A DNA stretch of 64,000 bases from Roseovarius aestuarii (lineage in GTDB: Bacteria; Pseudomonadota; Alphaproteobacteria; Rhodobacterales; Rhodobacteraceae): contig NZ_JAIMIB010000004.1 in the NCBI RefSeq assembly GCF_019966515.1, forward strand, positions 1 to 64,000, read 5' to 3'. A model generated the notes under the pieces. The model worked only from the letters and a program-made list of their open reading frames with translations, was not told where the DNA came from and did no database searches. Shown here one piece after another: positions 56,082 through 64,000 of this stretch (positions are counted from its first letter, which is position 1; each line of letters starts with the position of its first letter). The position numbers were made by a program, and so were the translations under genes.

Positions 56082-56830
56082 GCGGCTGGGTTGTGATTGC
56101 AGGCCTTGGGCCGGGCGATGACGCACTGGTCACGCCCGAGGCGCGCACGGCCATCGACGCCGCCACCGATATCGTCGGCTATATTCCTTACGTGCGCCGC
56201 ATCGCCCCGCGCGACGGGCTGACCCTTCATGAAAGCGATAACCGGGTTGAGATTGACCGCGCCAATCATGCGCTTGAAATGGCCCGGAACGGTCACCGCG
56301 TGGTGGTTGTCAGCTCGGGCGATCCGGGCGTTTTTGCCATGGCTGCAGCTGTGTTCGAAGCGCTTGAGGCGGGACCGGCGGAGTGGCGCAACCTCGATAT
56401 CCGCGTGCTACCGGGCATCACCGCGATGCTGGCCGCCGCGGCCCGCGCGGGTGCACCCCTGGGCCATGATTTCTGCGCCATCAACCTAAGCGACAATCTC
56501 AAGCCCTGGGCGCTGATCGAAAAACGCCTGCGACTGGCCGCCGAGGCCGATTTCGCTATGGCGTTTTACAATCCCCGCTCAAAGTCGCGACCCGAGGGGT
56601 TTGGCCGCGCCCTTGATGTGCTGAAAGAGGTATGCGAGCCCGGTCGCCTGATCATCTTTGCCCGCGCCGTTTCCACAGCAGATGAGGCGCTGCGAGTTGT
56701 ACCATTGGCCGAGGCAACGCCCGAGATGGCGGATATGCGCACGGTGGTTCTGGTCGGCTCGTCGCAAACCCGGCTCATCGAACGCGACAGCGCGCCAATC
56801 GTCTACACACCACGCTCGGTGGCGGTATGA
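56078..56830 (+). CDS. cobJ: Precorrin-3B C17-methyltransferase CobJ
   Basis: A 250-residue CobJ, which methylates C-17 and drives ring contraction to precorrin-4. Seen: IAGLGPGDDALVTPEA, VGYIPYVRRIAPRDG, SSGDPGVFAMA and FAMAFYNPRSKSRP. The start overlaps cobI by four bases. Its 3' end overlaps the antisense cobK gene by 28 bases. Confidence 0.96.
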   Translation: MSGWVVIAGLGPGDDALVTPEARTAIDAATDIVGYIPYVRRIAPRDGLTLHESDNRVEIDRANHALEMARNGHRVVVVSSGDPGVFAMAAAVFEALEAGPAEWRNLDIRVLPGITAMLAAAARAGAPLGHDFCAINLSDNLKPWALIEKRLRLAAEADFAMAFYNPRSKSRPEGFGRALDVLKEVCEPGRLIIFARAVSTADEALRVVPLAEATPEMADMRTVVLVGSSQTRLIERDSAPIVYTPRSVAV

Positions 56831-57558
56831 TCCAGCCAATCCATCACCTGATCAACCGTTTCGACTTCCTGCCGCGCAGGCAGGACAGGACGATCGATCA
56901 TGATGACAGGCAGGCCAAGCTGCCGCGCGGCGGCGATTTTGGCGTAGGCACCGGTTCCGCCCGCGTTCTTCGACACAACCAGTTCGATCCCATGCGCCCG
57001 CATCAGGGCCAAATCATCCGCTTCGCTGAACGGCCCTCGTGCGACAATCACCTGCGCGTCGGGCAAGGGCAGGGGGGCGCTTGGCGGATCAACCAGCCGC
57101 AACACGTAGTGGTGCTGCGGATTGGGCGCGAAAGCGGCCAGATGCATACGCCCCACGGCCAGAAAGACACGCGCTCTGGGCCGATTGAGCGCCGAAACCG
57201 CGCCCGCGATATCCGGCACATTGATCCAGTTGTCGCCGGTCTGCACCGCCCAGGCGGGGCGGGTCAGCGCGATGCAGGGCACCCCGGTTTGCGCGCAGGC
57301 GGCAATCGCATTGGTACTCATCTCTGCGGCGAAAGGATGCGTGGCGTCGACCAGATGGGTGACGTGATGTTCCCGCAAATACGCCACAAGACCGGCCACG
57401 CCACCGAAGCCGCCGACCCGCTGGGGCAAGGGCGATCGCGCCGGACGCGCCACCCGGCCTGCCAGCGACATCGTGGCGGTGATGCCCGCCCCGGCAACCA
57501 CTTTTGCCAGCGCCGCCGCTTCGGTTGTGCCTCCGAGGATCAGGAGGTTCGTCATCAT
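56803..57558 (-). CDS. cobK: Precorrin-6A reductase CobK
   Basis: A 251-residue NADPH-dependent precorrin-6A reductase: LLILGGTTEAAALAKVV at the N-terminus, VDATHPFAAEMSTNA, RVFLAVGRMHLAAF and VSKNAGGTGAYAKIAAARQL. It is the only gene of the main cobalamin block on the minus strand. Its ATG and the cobL ATG share the palindrome CATG (57556-57559), so there is no space for separate promoters; it must be transcribed from within cobL. Confidence 0.96.
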   Translation of the reverse strand: MMTNLLILGGTTEAAALAKVVAGAGITATMSLAGRVARPARSPLPQRVGGFGGVAGLVAYLREHHVTHLVDATHPFAAEMSTNAIAACAQTGVPCIALTRPAWAVQTGDNWINVPDIAGAVSALNRPRARVFLAVGRMHLAAFAPNPQHHYVLRLVDPPSAPLPLPDAQVIVARGPFSEADDLALMRAHGIELVVSKNAGGTGAYAKIAAARQLGLPVIMIDRPVLPARQEVETVDQVMDWLDHTATERGV

Positions 57559-58753
57559 GGCTGAAGCTCCGTGGATTACGATTGTCGGCCTTGGCGAAGA
57601 TGGACCGCAGGGCCTGTCCTTGGCAAGCCGTACCGCGCTGGAATCGGCAAAGATCGTGATGGGATCAAAACGTCACCTTGATTTGTTGCCAGATCTGAAA
57701 GTCAAAACCGTGGAATGGCCGGTGCCCTTCGCGGACGGGATCGGGCTGTTGCGTGGCCTGACCGGACGACAGGTCGTTGTGCTGGCTTCGGGCGATCCAT
57801 TCTGGTTCGGTGCGGGCAGCACCATCGCCCGCGAATTCACTGATCATGAGTGGTGCGCCCTGCCTGCGCCCTCTACCTTTTCCCACGCCGCTGCGCGCAT
57901 GGGCTGGGCCCTGGACCAAACGACCTGCCTTGGACTGCACGCCGCCCCGCTGTCACGCCTGCGCCCGCACCTGGCCCCGACCGCGCGGGTGATCGTGCTG
58001 CTGCGCGATGGCGATGCGGTTCACGAACTGGCTGCGTATCTCAAGGATCTCGGATTTGGCGATAGTAAACTAACCGTGCTGGAGGCGCTTGGCGGTCCGC
58101 GTGAACGGGTCACACCGGCGACCGTGGGCGCACTCAATGACGGCTTCTGCCATCCGGTCTGCGTCGCGGTTGAGGTTGCCGGACAAGGCGAAGCCATGCC
58201 CAAAGCGTCGGGCCTGCCCGACCATTTTTTTGCCTCTGACGGGGTGATGACCAAGCGACCGATACGCGCGCTGACGCTTTCTGCGCTTGCGCCCCGACCG
58301 GGCGAGCAGCTTTGGGATATCGGCGGTGGGTCAGGCTCGATCGCCATCGAATGGTTGCTGTCACATCCCACCTGCAAGGCAATCACCGTCGAGCCGCGCG
58401 GCGACCGGGCGGCCAATATCCGGGCCAATGCGCTGGCCCTTGGCACTGACCGGCTTGACGTAATCGAAGGCAGCGCCCCGGCGGCACTGGAAGGCTTGCC
58501 CGCACCGAATGCAATCTTTGTCGGTGGCGGTCTGTCCGAGGCATTGCTGAGCACGCTGGAAGCCGCAGTACCAACGGGTACACGCATGGTTGCTAATGCG
58601 GTGACACTGGAAACCGAGGCGCTGCTTACCGCGTGGCAAGCCCGCAAGGGAGGTGATCTGATGCGGATTGAGACCGCCCATGCCGCCCCGCTTGGGCAAC
58701 GGCGCGGCTGGAAAGCGGCCTATCCGCTGGTGCAATGGAGCGGCGTTCTATGA
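57557..58753 (+). CDS. cobL: Precorrin-6Y C5,15-methyltransferase (decarboxylating) CobL
   Basis: A 398-residue bifunctional enzyme. The N-terminal half is a tetrapyrrole methyltransferase (IVGLGEDGPQGLSLASR, LASGDPFWFGAGS); the C-terminal half is a Rossmann-type methyltransferase with LWDIGGGSGSIAIEWL, corresponding to fused CbiE and CbiT. It methylates C-5 and C-15 and removes the C-12 acetate carboxyl. I chose ATG 57557, which overlaps the divergent cobK start. Confidence 0.96.
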   Translation: MAEAPWITIVGLGEDGPQGLSLASRTALESAKIVMGSKRHLDLLPDLKVKTVEWPVPFADGIGLLRGLTGRQVVVLASGDPFWFGAGSTIAREFTDHEWCALPAPSTFSHAAARMGWALDQTTCLGLHAAPLSRLRPHLAPTARVIVLLRDGDAVHELAAYLKDLGFGDSKLTVLEALGGPRERVTPATVGALNDGFCHPVCVAVEVAGQGEAMPKASGLPDHFFASDGVMTKRPIRALTLSALAPRPGEQLWDIGGGSGSIAIEWLLSHPTCKAITVEPRGDRAANIRANALALGTDRLDVIEGSAPAALEGLPAPNAIFVGGGLSEALLSTLEAAVPTGTRMVANAVTLETEALLTAWQARKGGDLMRIETAHAAPLGQRRGWKAAYPLVQWSGVL

Positions 58754-59118
58754 TCGTCGCAGGCTTTGGATTTCGGGGCGCGGCCACCGTTGAGAGCCTG
58801 CGCGACGCACTGTCCCGCGCGCATGACAACATCAATCCTACTCATTTTGCCACCGCCCGCGACAAAGCTGACACACCGGCGTTTCAGAGCTTTGCCAAAA
58901 CACTGGGTGCAGAAATCATCTCTGTCGACAGCACCCTGCTGACCGCACAGCAGACCACCACGCAATCGGCCGCCTCGCAAGCCGCACATGGCACCGGCTC
59001 GGTCGCCGAGGCAGCGGCGCTGGCAGCAGCGGGTCCGGGGGCAAAGCTGCTTGCCCCTCGGGCGATTTCCGGCGACAGAAAGGCCACCTGTGCGCTGGCT
59101 GAAGGAGACGCGACATGA
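58750..59118 (+). CDS. cobE: CobE/CbiG C-terminal-like cobalamin protein
   Basis: A 122-residue protein of the CobE/CbiG C-terminal family: [21 protein letters not shown], a central variable region, then [21 protein letters not shown]. Anaerobic CbiG opens the ring lactone; the role of the short aerobic CobE is not well settled. It overlaps cobL (ATGA) and cobM by four bases each. Confidence 0.93.
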   Translation: MIVAGFGFRGAATVESLRDALSRAHDNINPTHFATARDKADTPAFQSFAKTLGAEIISVDSTLLTAQQTTTQSAASQAAHGTGSVAEAAALAAAGPGAKLLAPRAISGDRKATCALAEGDAT

Positions 59119-59909
59119 CCGTGCATTTCATTGGCGCCGGTCCGGGCGCGCCCGATCTCTTGACGCTGCGGGGTCGCGATCTGATCGCCGCCTGCCCGGT
59201 CTGCCTTTACGCCGGATCGCTGGTGCCCGAAGCCATCCTGGCCCATTGCCCCGAAGGCGCGCGGATTGTGAACACCGCGCCGATGGATCTGGATGCAATC
59301 ATCGCCGAATGTGAGACGGCGCATAAAGCTGGGCGGAACGTGGCACGGCTGCATTCGGGCGATCTGTCGGTCTGGTCGGCGATGGGCGAACAGATTCGCA
59401 GGCTGAAGGCGCTGGACATCCCCTATTCGGTCACGCCCGGTGTGCCGTCCTTCGCCGCCGCCGCCGCCAGCCTCGGGGCCGAGCTGACCCTGCCGGGGCT
59501 TTCGCAATCCGTGGTGCTGACCCGCACGCCGGGGCGTGCCTCAAAGATGCCTGATGGCGAAAGCCTTGCGAACTTCGCCGCCACCGGCGCAACGCTAGCG
59601 CTGCATCTGTCGATCGGCAATCTGGGCAGTGCCGTTGCCGATCTGACGCCGCATTATGGGGGCGATTGCCCGGTGGCGATTGTCTATCGCGCCAGCTGGC
59701 CGGATGAGAAGATCATTCGCGCCACGCTTGCAACCATCACCGATCAGGTAGATGCAAGCATCGCGCGCACCGCATTGATCCTTGTCGGGCAGACGCTGAG
59801 CGGCGAGGATTTTACCGAAAGCAGGCTCTACGCTGCTGACTATGACCGCCGCTACCGACCGCAAACCGCCGACAGCCCGTGGTCGGAATGGCAACATGGG
59901 GATGACTGA
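59115..59909 (+). CDS. cobM: Precorrin-4 C11-methyltransferase CobM
   Basis: A 264-residue tetrapyrrole methyltransferase that makes precorrin-5. Signatures are [53 protein letters not shown] and [16 protein letters not shown]. It sits in the unbroken run cobL-cobE-cobM-cobB with overlapping or one-base junctions. Confidence 0.96.
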   Translation: MTVHFIGAGPGAPDLLTLRGRDLIAACPVCLYAGSLVPEAILAHCPEGARIVNTAPMDLDAIIAECETAHKAGRNVARLHSGDLSVWSAMGEQIRRLKALDIPYSVTPGVPSFAAAAASLGAELTLPGLSQSVVLTRTPGRASKMPDGESLANFAATGATLALHLSIGNLGSAVADLTPHYGGDCPVAIVYRASWPDEKIIRATLATITDQVDASIARTALILVGQTLSGEDFTESRLYAADYDRRYRPQTADSPWSEWQHGDD

Positions 59910-59910
59910 A

Positions 59911-61230
59911 ATGACCGCACAATGGCCCCCGGGCCTTTTGATTTCCGCACCTTCATCGGGCACCGGCAAGACTACCGTGATGCTTGGGCTGCTCAGGGCC
60001 CTGCGCGACGAGGGCCTGACAGTGCAGCCGTTCAAATCGGGCCCGGATTATATCGATCCGGCATTTCACCGCGCCGCCAGCGGGCGGGCATCTTTTAACC
60101 TTGATAGCTGGGCGATGGACCAAAAGTTGTTGGGTGCCATCGCGACGCAGGCTGACGGGGCTGATATCTGCGTCGCCGAAGGCTCGATGGGGCTTTATGA
60201 CGGGGTGGCGACACGCGGCCAGACCGGGTTCGGCTCCAGCGCCGAAACCGCCCAGCGCATGGGCTGGCCCGTGGTGCTGGTCATCGATGTGGGCGGGCAG
60301 GCGCAATCGGCGGCGGCGACGGCGCTGGGCTTCAAGACCTATGCCCCCGACCTGCCCTTTGCCGGTGTGATCCTGAACCGTGTCGCCAGCCCGCGTCATG
60401 AACGTCTGACCCGACTGGGGATGGAACGCGCGGGCCTGCCGGTGCTGGGCGTGTTGCCCCGGCGTGGCGATCTGACCTTGCCCGAGCGGCATCTGGGCCT
60501 GATTCAGGCGGTCGAACACCCCGACCTTGAGGCCGCAATTGCTGGTTACGCTGATTTCCTGCGCGAGCATGTTGATCTTGCCACGATCCGCGCGGCGGCG
60601 GCCTCTGCCAAACCGCCCGCGGCAGGCACCTTGCCCAAACCGCCGGCGCAGCGCATCGCCCTGGCCCGTGATGCGGCGTTTTCCTTCACCTATCCGCATC
60701 TGCTGAAGGGCTGGCGTGATGCTGGCGCCGAAATCCTGCCGTTTTCACCACTGGCGGATGAAGCTCCGGATTCCTCGGCGGATATCGTCTGGTTGCCCGG
60801 CGGCTACCCGGAACTGCATGCGGCCAAGCTGGCTGCTGCGACCACCTTTCTCAACGGGTTGCGCGCCCATGCCGAAACCCGACCCGTGCATGGCGAATGC
60901 GGCGGCTACATGGCGCTGGGCACGGCGCTGATCGACAAGGAAGGCACACACCACCAAATGGCAGGGCTTCTGGGCCTTGTGACCTCCTACGAAAAGCGCA
61001 AGTTCCATCTGGGCTATCGCCGCGCGGTGCTGGAGGCGTCGATGCCAGGGCTTGAACCGGGCGCCGCCCTGCGCGGGCACGAGTTTCACTATTCAACCAT
61101 TCTCGACCAGCCTGACGCCCCGCTGGCGCAGGTGGCAGATGCCGATGGCAATCCGGTGCCAGAAACCGGATCCCATCGCGGCCATGTCACCGGCACGTTC
61201 TTTCACCTGATCACGCCGGAGGAGGCATGA
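59911..61230 (+). CDS. cobB: Hydrogenobyrinic acid a,c-diamide synthase CobB
   Basis: A 439-residue glutamine-dependent amidotransferase that amidates the a and c side chains. The N-terminal P-loop ATPase domain has SAPSSGTGKTTVMLGLL and FKSGPDYIDPAFH; the C-terminal class I glutaminase domain has the Cys of HGECGGYMALG and late His residues. I chose ATG 59911, one base after the cobM stop; in-frame upstream ATGs lie inside cobM. Confidence 0.95.
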   Translation: MTAQWPPGLLISAPSSGTGKTTVMLGLLRALRDEGLTVQPFKSGPDYIDPAFHRAASGRASFNLDSWAMDQKLLGAIATQADGADICVAEGSMGLYDGVATRGQTGFGSSAETAQRMGWPVVLVIDVGGQAQSAAATALGFKTYAPDLPFAGVILNRVASPRHERLTRLGMERAGLPVLGVLPRRGDLTLPERHLGLIQAVEHPDLEAAIAGYADFLREHVDLATIRAAAASAKPPAAGTLPKPPAQRIALARDAAFSFTYPHLLKGWRDAGAEILPFSPLADEAPDSSADIVWLPGGYPELHAAKLAAATTFLNGLRAHAETRPVHGECGGYMALGTALIDKEGTHHQMAGLLGLVTSYEKRKFHLGYRRAVLEASMPGLEPGAALRGHEFHYSTILDQPDAPLAQVADADGNPVPETGSHRGHVTGTFFHLITPEEA

Positions 61231-61946
61231 GCGGATTTGTCAGCTTCGTAGGCTCCGGCCCCGGTGATCCGGAACTGCTGACCCTCAAGGCGGTAGATCG
61301 GTTGAAACGGGCGGATGCGGTGCTGTTTGACGATCTCTCGTCCGGCCCAATCCTGACCCACGCACGCCCCGGCGCCGATCTGGTGGGCGTGGGAAAACGC
61401 GCGGGCCGGCCCTCACCCCGGCAGGATCACGTCAGCAGGTTGCTGGTGGATTACGCACAGGAGGGCGGGCGGATCGTGCGATTGAAGTCTGGCGACAGCG
61501 GGCTTTTTGGACGGCTTGAAGAAGAACTTGTAGCTCTGCGCGACGCCGGGATCGAGTATGAGATCATCCCCGGCGTGCCCTCGGCCGTCGCGGCAGCGGC
61601 GGCCTGCGGCATTCCGCTGACACGGCGACTGACGGCGCGGCGGGTGCAGTTCGTGACCGGCCATAACGCCGATGGTGTCCTGCCCGAGGATATCGACCTT
61701 GCCGCGCTGGCCGATGCTCGCGCCTGTACCGTCGTTTTCATGGGCAAGCGGACATTTCCCAAACTGGCCGAGGCGCTTCAGGCCCGTGGTCTGCCAGCCG
61801 ACACACCGGCGATCCTTGCCGAAGCGGTGGGCACACCCGAGCAGCAGGTAACCCGCAGCACGGTCAGTAACCTGGCCCGGCAACTGGCAACTGAGATCGG
61901 CGACAAACCTGCGCTTATTCTTTATGGCCCGCTGGCCGAGTTCTGA
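61227..61946 (+). CDS. cobA: Uroporphyrinogen-III C-methyltransferase
   Basis: A 239-residue SUMT that methylates uroporphyrinogen III at C-2 and C-7 to precorrin-2, the entry step to cobalamin (and siroheme). Seen: FVGSGPGDPELLTLKAVDRL, GADLVGVGKRAGR, RLKSGDSGLFGRLEEE and IPGVPSAVAAAAACGIPLTRR. Last gene of the main operon, overlapping cobB by four bases. The downstream gap to 62243 holds the second riboswitch. Confidence 0.95.
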   Translation: MSGFVSFVGSGPGDPELLTLKAVDRLKRADAVLFDDLSSGPILTHARPGADLVGVGKRAGRPSPRQDHVSRLLVDYAQEGGRIVRLKSGDSGLFGRLEEELVALRDAGIEYEIIPGVPSAVAAAAACGIPLTRRLTARRVQFVTGHNADGVLPEDIDLAALADARACTVVFMGKRTFPKLAEALQARGLPADTPAILAEAVGTPEQQVTRSTVSNLARQLATEIGDKPALILYGPLAEF

Positions 61947-62021
61947 CTTCGCTTACAAGCCTGAACATGACGCATTTTTTCTTGTGCGATTGTGCGCAAC
62001 TGATATGACAGAAAGACTTAC

Positions 62022-62185
62022 GGTGTCACATTCGTGACTGAAAAGGGAACCGGGTGAAAGACCCGGACTGCCCCCGCAACTGTAAGCGGCGAGCGCCGAG
62101 GAAAGACCACTGGCCCGTTAATACGGGGCTGGGAAGGCCAAAAGCGCTGTGACCCGCAAGTCAGGAGACCTGCCGCAAGTGACCC
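62022..62185 (+). ncRNA. Cobalamin riboswitch upstream of the CbiM-like gene
   Basis: The conserved core is complete: AAGGGAACCGGGTGAAA...CCCGGACTGCCCCCGCAACTGTAAGCGG, CCACTGG...GGGAAGGCC, and B12 box GTCAGGAGACCTGCC (62160-62174). GTCAC (62025-62029) and GTGAC (62179-62183) can close P1. A GCTGCC/GGCAGC hairpin (about 62210-62226) lies between the aptamer and the ribosome site. It should repress cobalt uptake when cobalamin is plentiful. Confidence 0.95.
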
Positions 62186-62243
62186 AACCGCCGCATTCGC
62201 GGCCCCAACGCTGCCGGCGGGGCAGCACCGAAAGAGGACGAAA

Positions 62244-62921
62244 ATGCATATCGAACCCGGAATAGTGGATGGGGCAAAAATGGCCCTGGCCTATACAACT
62301 GCGGCTGGCGCCACGGGTTACAGCGCCAAGCTTGCACTCAAGGATATCGCCCAGAGCAACGCCGTTTCCTTCACCGCACGCGCGATGATGGCCACGGTCG
62401 GCACGTTCATTTTCTTCGAAGTACTGCCGCATTTCCCGGTTGGCGTATCCGAAGTACACTTCATTCTGGGCACAACGCTGTTCCTGTTGCTCGGCGCCGC
62501 ACCTGCCGCCGTTGGCTTGTCGCTTGGCCTCTTTATCCAGGGCATGTTCTTCGCGCCGACCGATCTGCCGATGTTCTTCGTCAACGTGACCACGCTGTTG
62601 GTGCCGCTGCTGACCATAAGCGCGCTGGCCAAACGCCTGATGCCGCAGGACCGCGCCTATGTCGATCTGAACTACGCCGACGTGCTCAAGCTTTCGGGCA
62701 TCTATCAGGGCGGTGTTGTCGCCTGGGTTGCCTTCTGGGCCTTTTACGGTCAGGGCGTTACGGCCGAAACCTTGACCTCGGTCTGGACTTTCGGCGCAGC
62801 CTACATGCTGGTCATCCTGATCGAGCCGGTTGCCGATCTTGCGGTTCTGGCAATCGCCAAATCGGCTCGCGGCATGGCCGGTTCGGGCCTTCTGACGCAG
62901 CGCCTCTACAACGCAGCGTAA
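62244..62921 (+). CDS. CbiM-like cobalt transport membrane protein
   Basis: A 225-residue integral membrane protein with about six hydrophobic segments. It begins MHIEPG, like the MHI-x-G start of CbiM/NikM substrate-specificity proteins whose N-terminal Met and His2 bind cobalt or nickel. The middle segments (AAPAAVGLSLGLFIQGMFFAPTDLPMFF) also fit CbiM-type permeases. No cbiN, cbiQ or cbiO is next to it. The B12 riboswitch upstream supports cobalt as substrate. It may work with a distant ATPase module or alone. Confidence 0.85.
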   Translation: MHIEPGIVDGAKMALAYTTAAGATGYSAKLALKDIAQSNAVSFTARAMMATVGTFIFFEVLPHFPVGVSEVHFILGTTLFLLLGAAPAAVGLSLGLFIQGMFFAPTDLPMFFVNVTTLLVPLLTISALAKRLMPQDRAYVDLNYADVLKLSGIYQGGVVAWVAFWAFYGQGVTAETLTSVWTFGAAYMLVILIEPVADLAVLAIAKSARGMAGSGLLTQRLYNAA

Positions 62922-62934
62922 GCTGATGTATGCC

Positions 62935-62969
62935 GCCCGGCTCCTGGCATCAGGAGCCGGGCATTTTTA
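62935..62969 (+). terminator. Strong Rho-independent terminator
   Basis: GCCCGGCTCCTG and CAGGAGCCGGGC form a perfect 12-pair stem with a GCAT loop, followed by ATTTTTAT. It separates the CbiM-like gene from cobF, whose start is only about 15 bases further on. Confidence 0.93.
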
Positions 62970-62984
62970 TGTCTGGACACCAAC

Positions 62985-63722
62985 ATGATCCGTGATCTCT
63001 GGCTTGTCGGCATTGGCACGGGCTCGCACGCGCATATCACGCTTGAAGGGCAGCAGGCACTACGCGATGCGGCGGTGATCCTGTTGCCGCGCAAAGGCGA
63101 GGGCAAGGATGATCTTGCCGCTTTACGTCGGCGGATACTGGATGATGCCGGGGCAAGCGCCCGGGTGCTGCCCTTCGACATGCCTGTACGCGATGACAGC
63201 CTGCCCTATCAGGACCGGGTGTCGCGCTGGCATGATGAGATCGCCCTGCGTTGGTCCGCCGCTATTGCCGAGGCTCAGATCGACGGTCCCGTTGCCCTGC
63301 TTGTCTGGGGCGATCCGGGGCTTTACGACAGCACGCTGCGCATCGCCGAACGCTTGTCGCCGCAACCCGTTTTGCGCGTCGTGCCGGGTGTAACCGCGCT
63401 CCAGGCGCTGACGTCGGCCCATGCCATCCCTTTCAACACGGTGAACGGTCCGGTAACGGTGACCACCGGGCGGCAGCTGCGGGATAACGGCTGGCCCGAC
63501 AATGCCGAAACGCTGGTGGTCATGCTGGATGGTGAGTGCAGCTTTCAGCAGCTTGACCCGGAAGGGCTGCATATCTGGTGGGGCGCCTTTCTGGGCATGG
63601 ACGAACAAGTGCTGGAAAGCGGCCCGTTGTCCGAGGCCGGGCCACGGATCGTGGACACCCGCGCCACGGCACGTGCCGCGCATGGCTGGATCATGGATAC
63701 ATACCTCTTGCGTCGTATGTGA
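62985..63722 (+). CDS. cobF: Precorrin-6A synthase (deacetylating) CobF
   Basis: A 245-residue tetrapyrrole methyltransferase that methylates C-1 and removes the acetyl group from precorrin-5. Signatures are LVGIGTGSHAHITLEGQQAL, ILLPRKGEGKDDLAALRR, LVWGDPGLYDSTLRIAERL, VVPGVTALQALTSAHAIPFN and the C-terminal IWWGAFLGMDEQVL. It is unusual in being placed after a strong terminator, outside the main cob operon. It needs its own promoter or read-through. Confidence 0.95.
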   Translation: MIRDLWLVGIGTGSHAHITLEGQQALRDAAVILLPRKGEGKDDLAALRRRILDDAGASARVLPFDMPVRDDSLPYQDRVSRWHDEIALRWSAAIAEAQIDGPVALLVWGDPGLYDSTLRIAERLSPQPVLRVVPGVTALQALTSAHAIPFNTVNGPVTVTTGRQLRDNGWPDNAETLVVMLDGECSFQQLDPEGLHIWWGAFLGMDEQVLESGPLSEAGPRIVDTRATARAAHGWIMDTYLLRRM

Positions 63723-63780
63723 TGTCAGGGGCCGCATGGTTCCCATGTTGCGCTGCCTGAAAATGCGCTAGGTCTATCTG

Positions 63781-64000
63781 ATGACTGACGCGCGCCCGAT
63801 TCCCCTCGATCAACTGATCGTCTGTCCGCAATGCGATGCGGTCTATACCCTGCAACGACCCGGGGTCGGCGAAAGGGCCGTCTGTCAGCGCTGCCGGACC
63901 GTGCTGATTACCCCGCGCCGAAAGGCCGGGTTGCAGATCATCGCCGTATCGCTGGCGGTGGTGATCCTGATCATCGCGGCCACGGTGTTTCCGTTTCTGA
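63781..64000 (+). CDS. Paraquat-inducible protein A-like, partial (cut by window end)
   Basis: The first 73 codons of a PqiA-type protein. A zinc-ribbon-like pair CPQCD and CQRCRT (about residues 16-41) is followed by the first membrane span (QIIAVSLAVVILIIAATVFPF). PqiA proteins are inner-membrane partners of MCE-domain lipid transport systems. The gene continues beyond the window. Confidence 0.8.
   Translation, partial: MTDARPIPLDQLIVCPQCDAVYTLQRPGVGERAVCQRCRTVLITPRRKAGLQIIAVSLAVVILIIAATVFPFL

Noticed and set aside
1..64000. tRNA genes, CRISPR arrays, insertion sequences
   Set aside because: I looked through the intergenic gaps for T-loop signatures, regularly spaced repeats and transposase or integrase motifs and found none that hold up; very short or divergent cases could be missed by eye.

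Overview
The window is GC-rich DNA from an alphaproteobacterium, almost certainly Rhodobacteraceae (Roseobacter/Rhodobacter group). The basis is the regB-senC-regA redox locus with ahcY nearby, hemD-mic60-hemY, imuA-imuB-dnaE2, a complete-looking aerobic (cobN-type) cobalamin operon, the tsaE-amgK-murU-addB-addA-trxA run, and a DivL-like PAS protein next to regB. I see no rRNA, tRNA, CRISPR array, prophage or intact insertion sequence.

Layout. 0.7-6.8 kb: a minus-strand catabolic operon (flavin reductase, HpaB-type monooxygenase, two Rieske oxygenase alpha subunits around a RidA-like protein, a DUF1028 protein), then an L,D-transpeptidase, with a divergent LysR regulator (6.9-7.8 kb). 7.8-9.6 kb: hslV without hslU, and an M20 amidohydrolase. 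9.6-10.7 kb: gene-poor, with one good terminator that may end a small RNA. 10.7-15.3 kb: fragments of envelope/exopolysaccharide functions (an apparently truncated tyrosine-kinase N-terminus, an ExeA/XrtA-type AAA ATPase, an ExoY-type sugar transferase, a small membrane protein, an orphan NodT outer-membrane lipoprotein). 15.5-25.2 kb: a phosphatase, trxA, addAB, the cell-wall recycling pair murU/amgK, and tsaE. 25.2-29.6 kb: a DivL-like PAS protein preceded by a perfect CtrA-type site, then regB and divergent senC-regA. 29.6-38.3 kb: GNAT, HD and FkbM proteins, two tandem paralogous secreted proteins, ahcY, DUF2853, DUF1761, EVE, YciI, gpsA and tsaD. 38.4-41.9 kb: hemD, Mic60, HemY. 42-47.4 kb: the SOS mutagenesis cassette dnaE2-imuB-imuA with an internal LexA box.

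47.8-63.7 kb is the cobalamin region. cobO lies on the minus strand. A cobalamin riboswitch then leads a plus-strand operon of DUF1636-cobW-cobN-cobG-cobH-cobI-cobJ, cobK inserted in reverse, then cobL-cobE-cobM-cobB-cobA. Nearly every plus-strand junction overlaps by a few bases or is separated by a few bases. A second cobalamin riboswitch leads a stand-alone CbiM-like permease, a strong terminator follows, and then cobF. The window ends inside a PqiA-like gene. Together these genes take uroporphyrinogen III to adenosylcobyrinic acid diamide; cobST, cobQ, cobC/D, cobP and bluB are not in the window.

The best candidates for undescribed biology are the Rieske/HpaB/RidA/DUF1028 operon, whose oxygenases carry Glu in place of the usual bridging Asp and whose Rid protein lacks the usual catalytic Arg; the CtrA-type site before the DivL-like gene; the DUF1636 protein encoded between a B12 riboswitch and cobW; and the paired small secreted proteins before ahcY.
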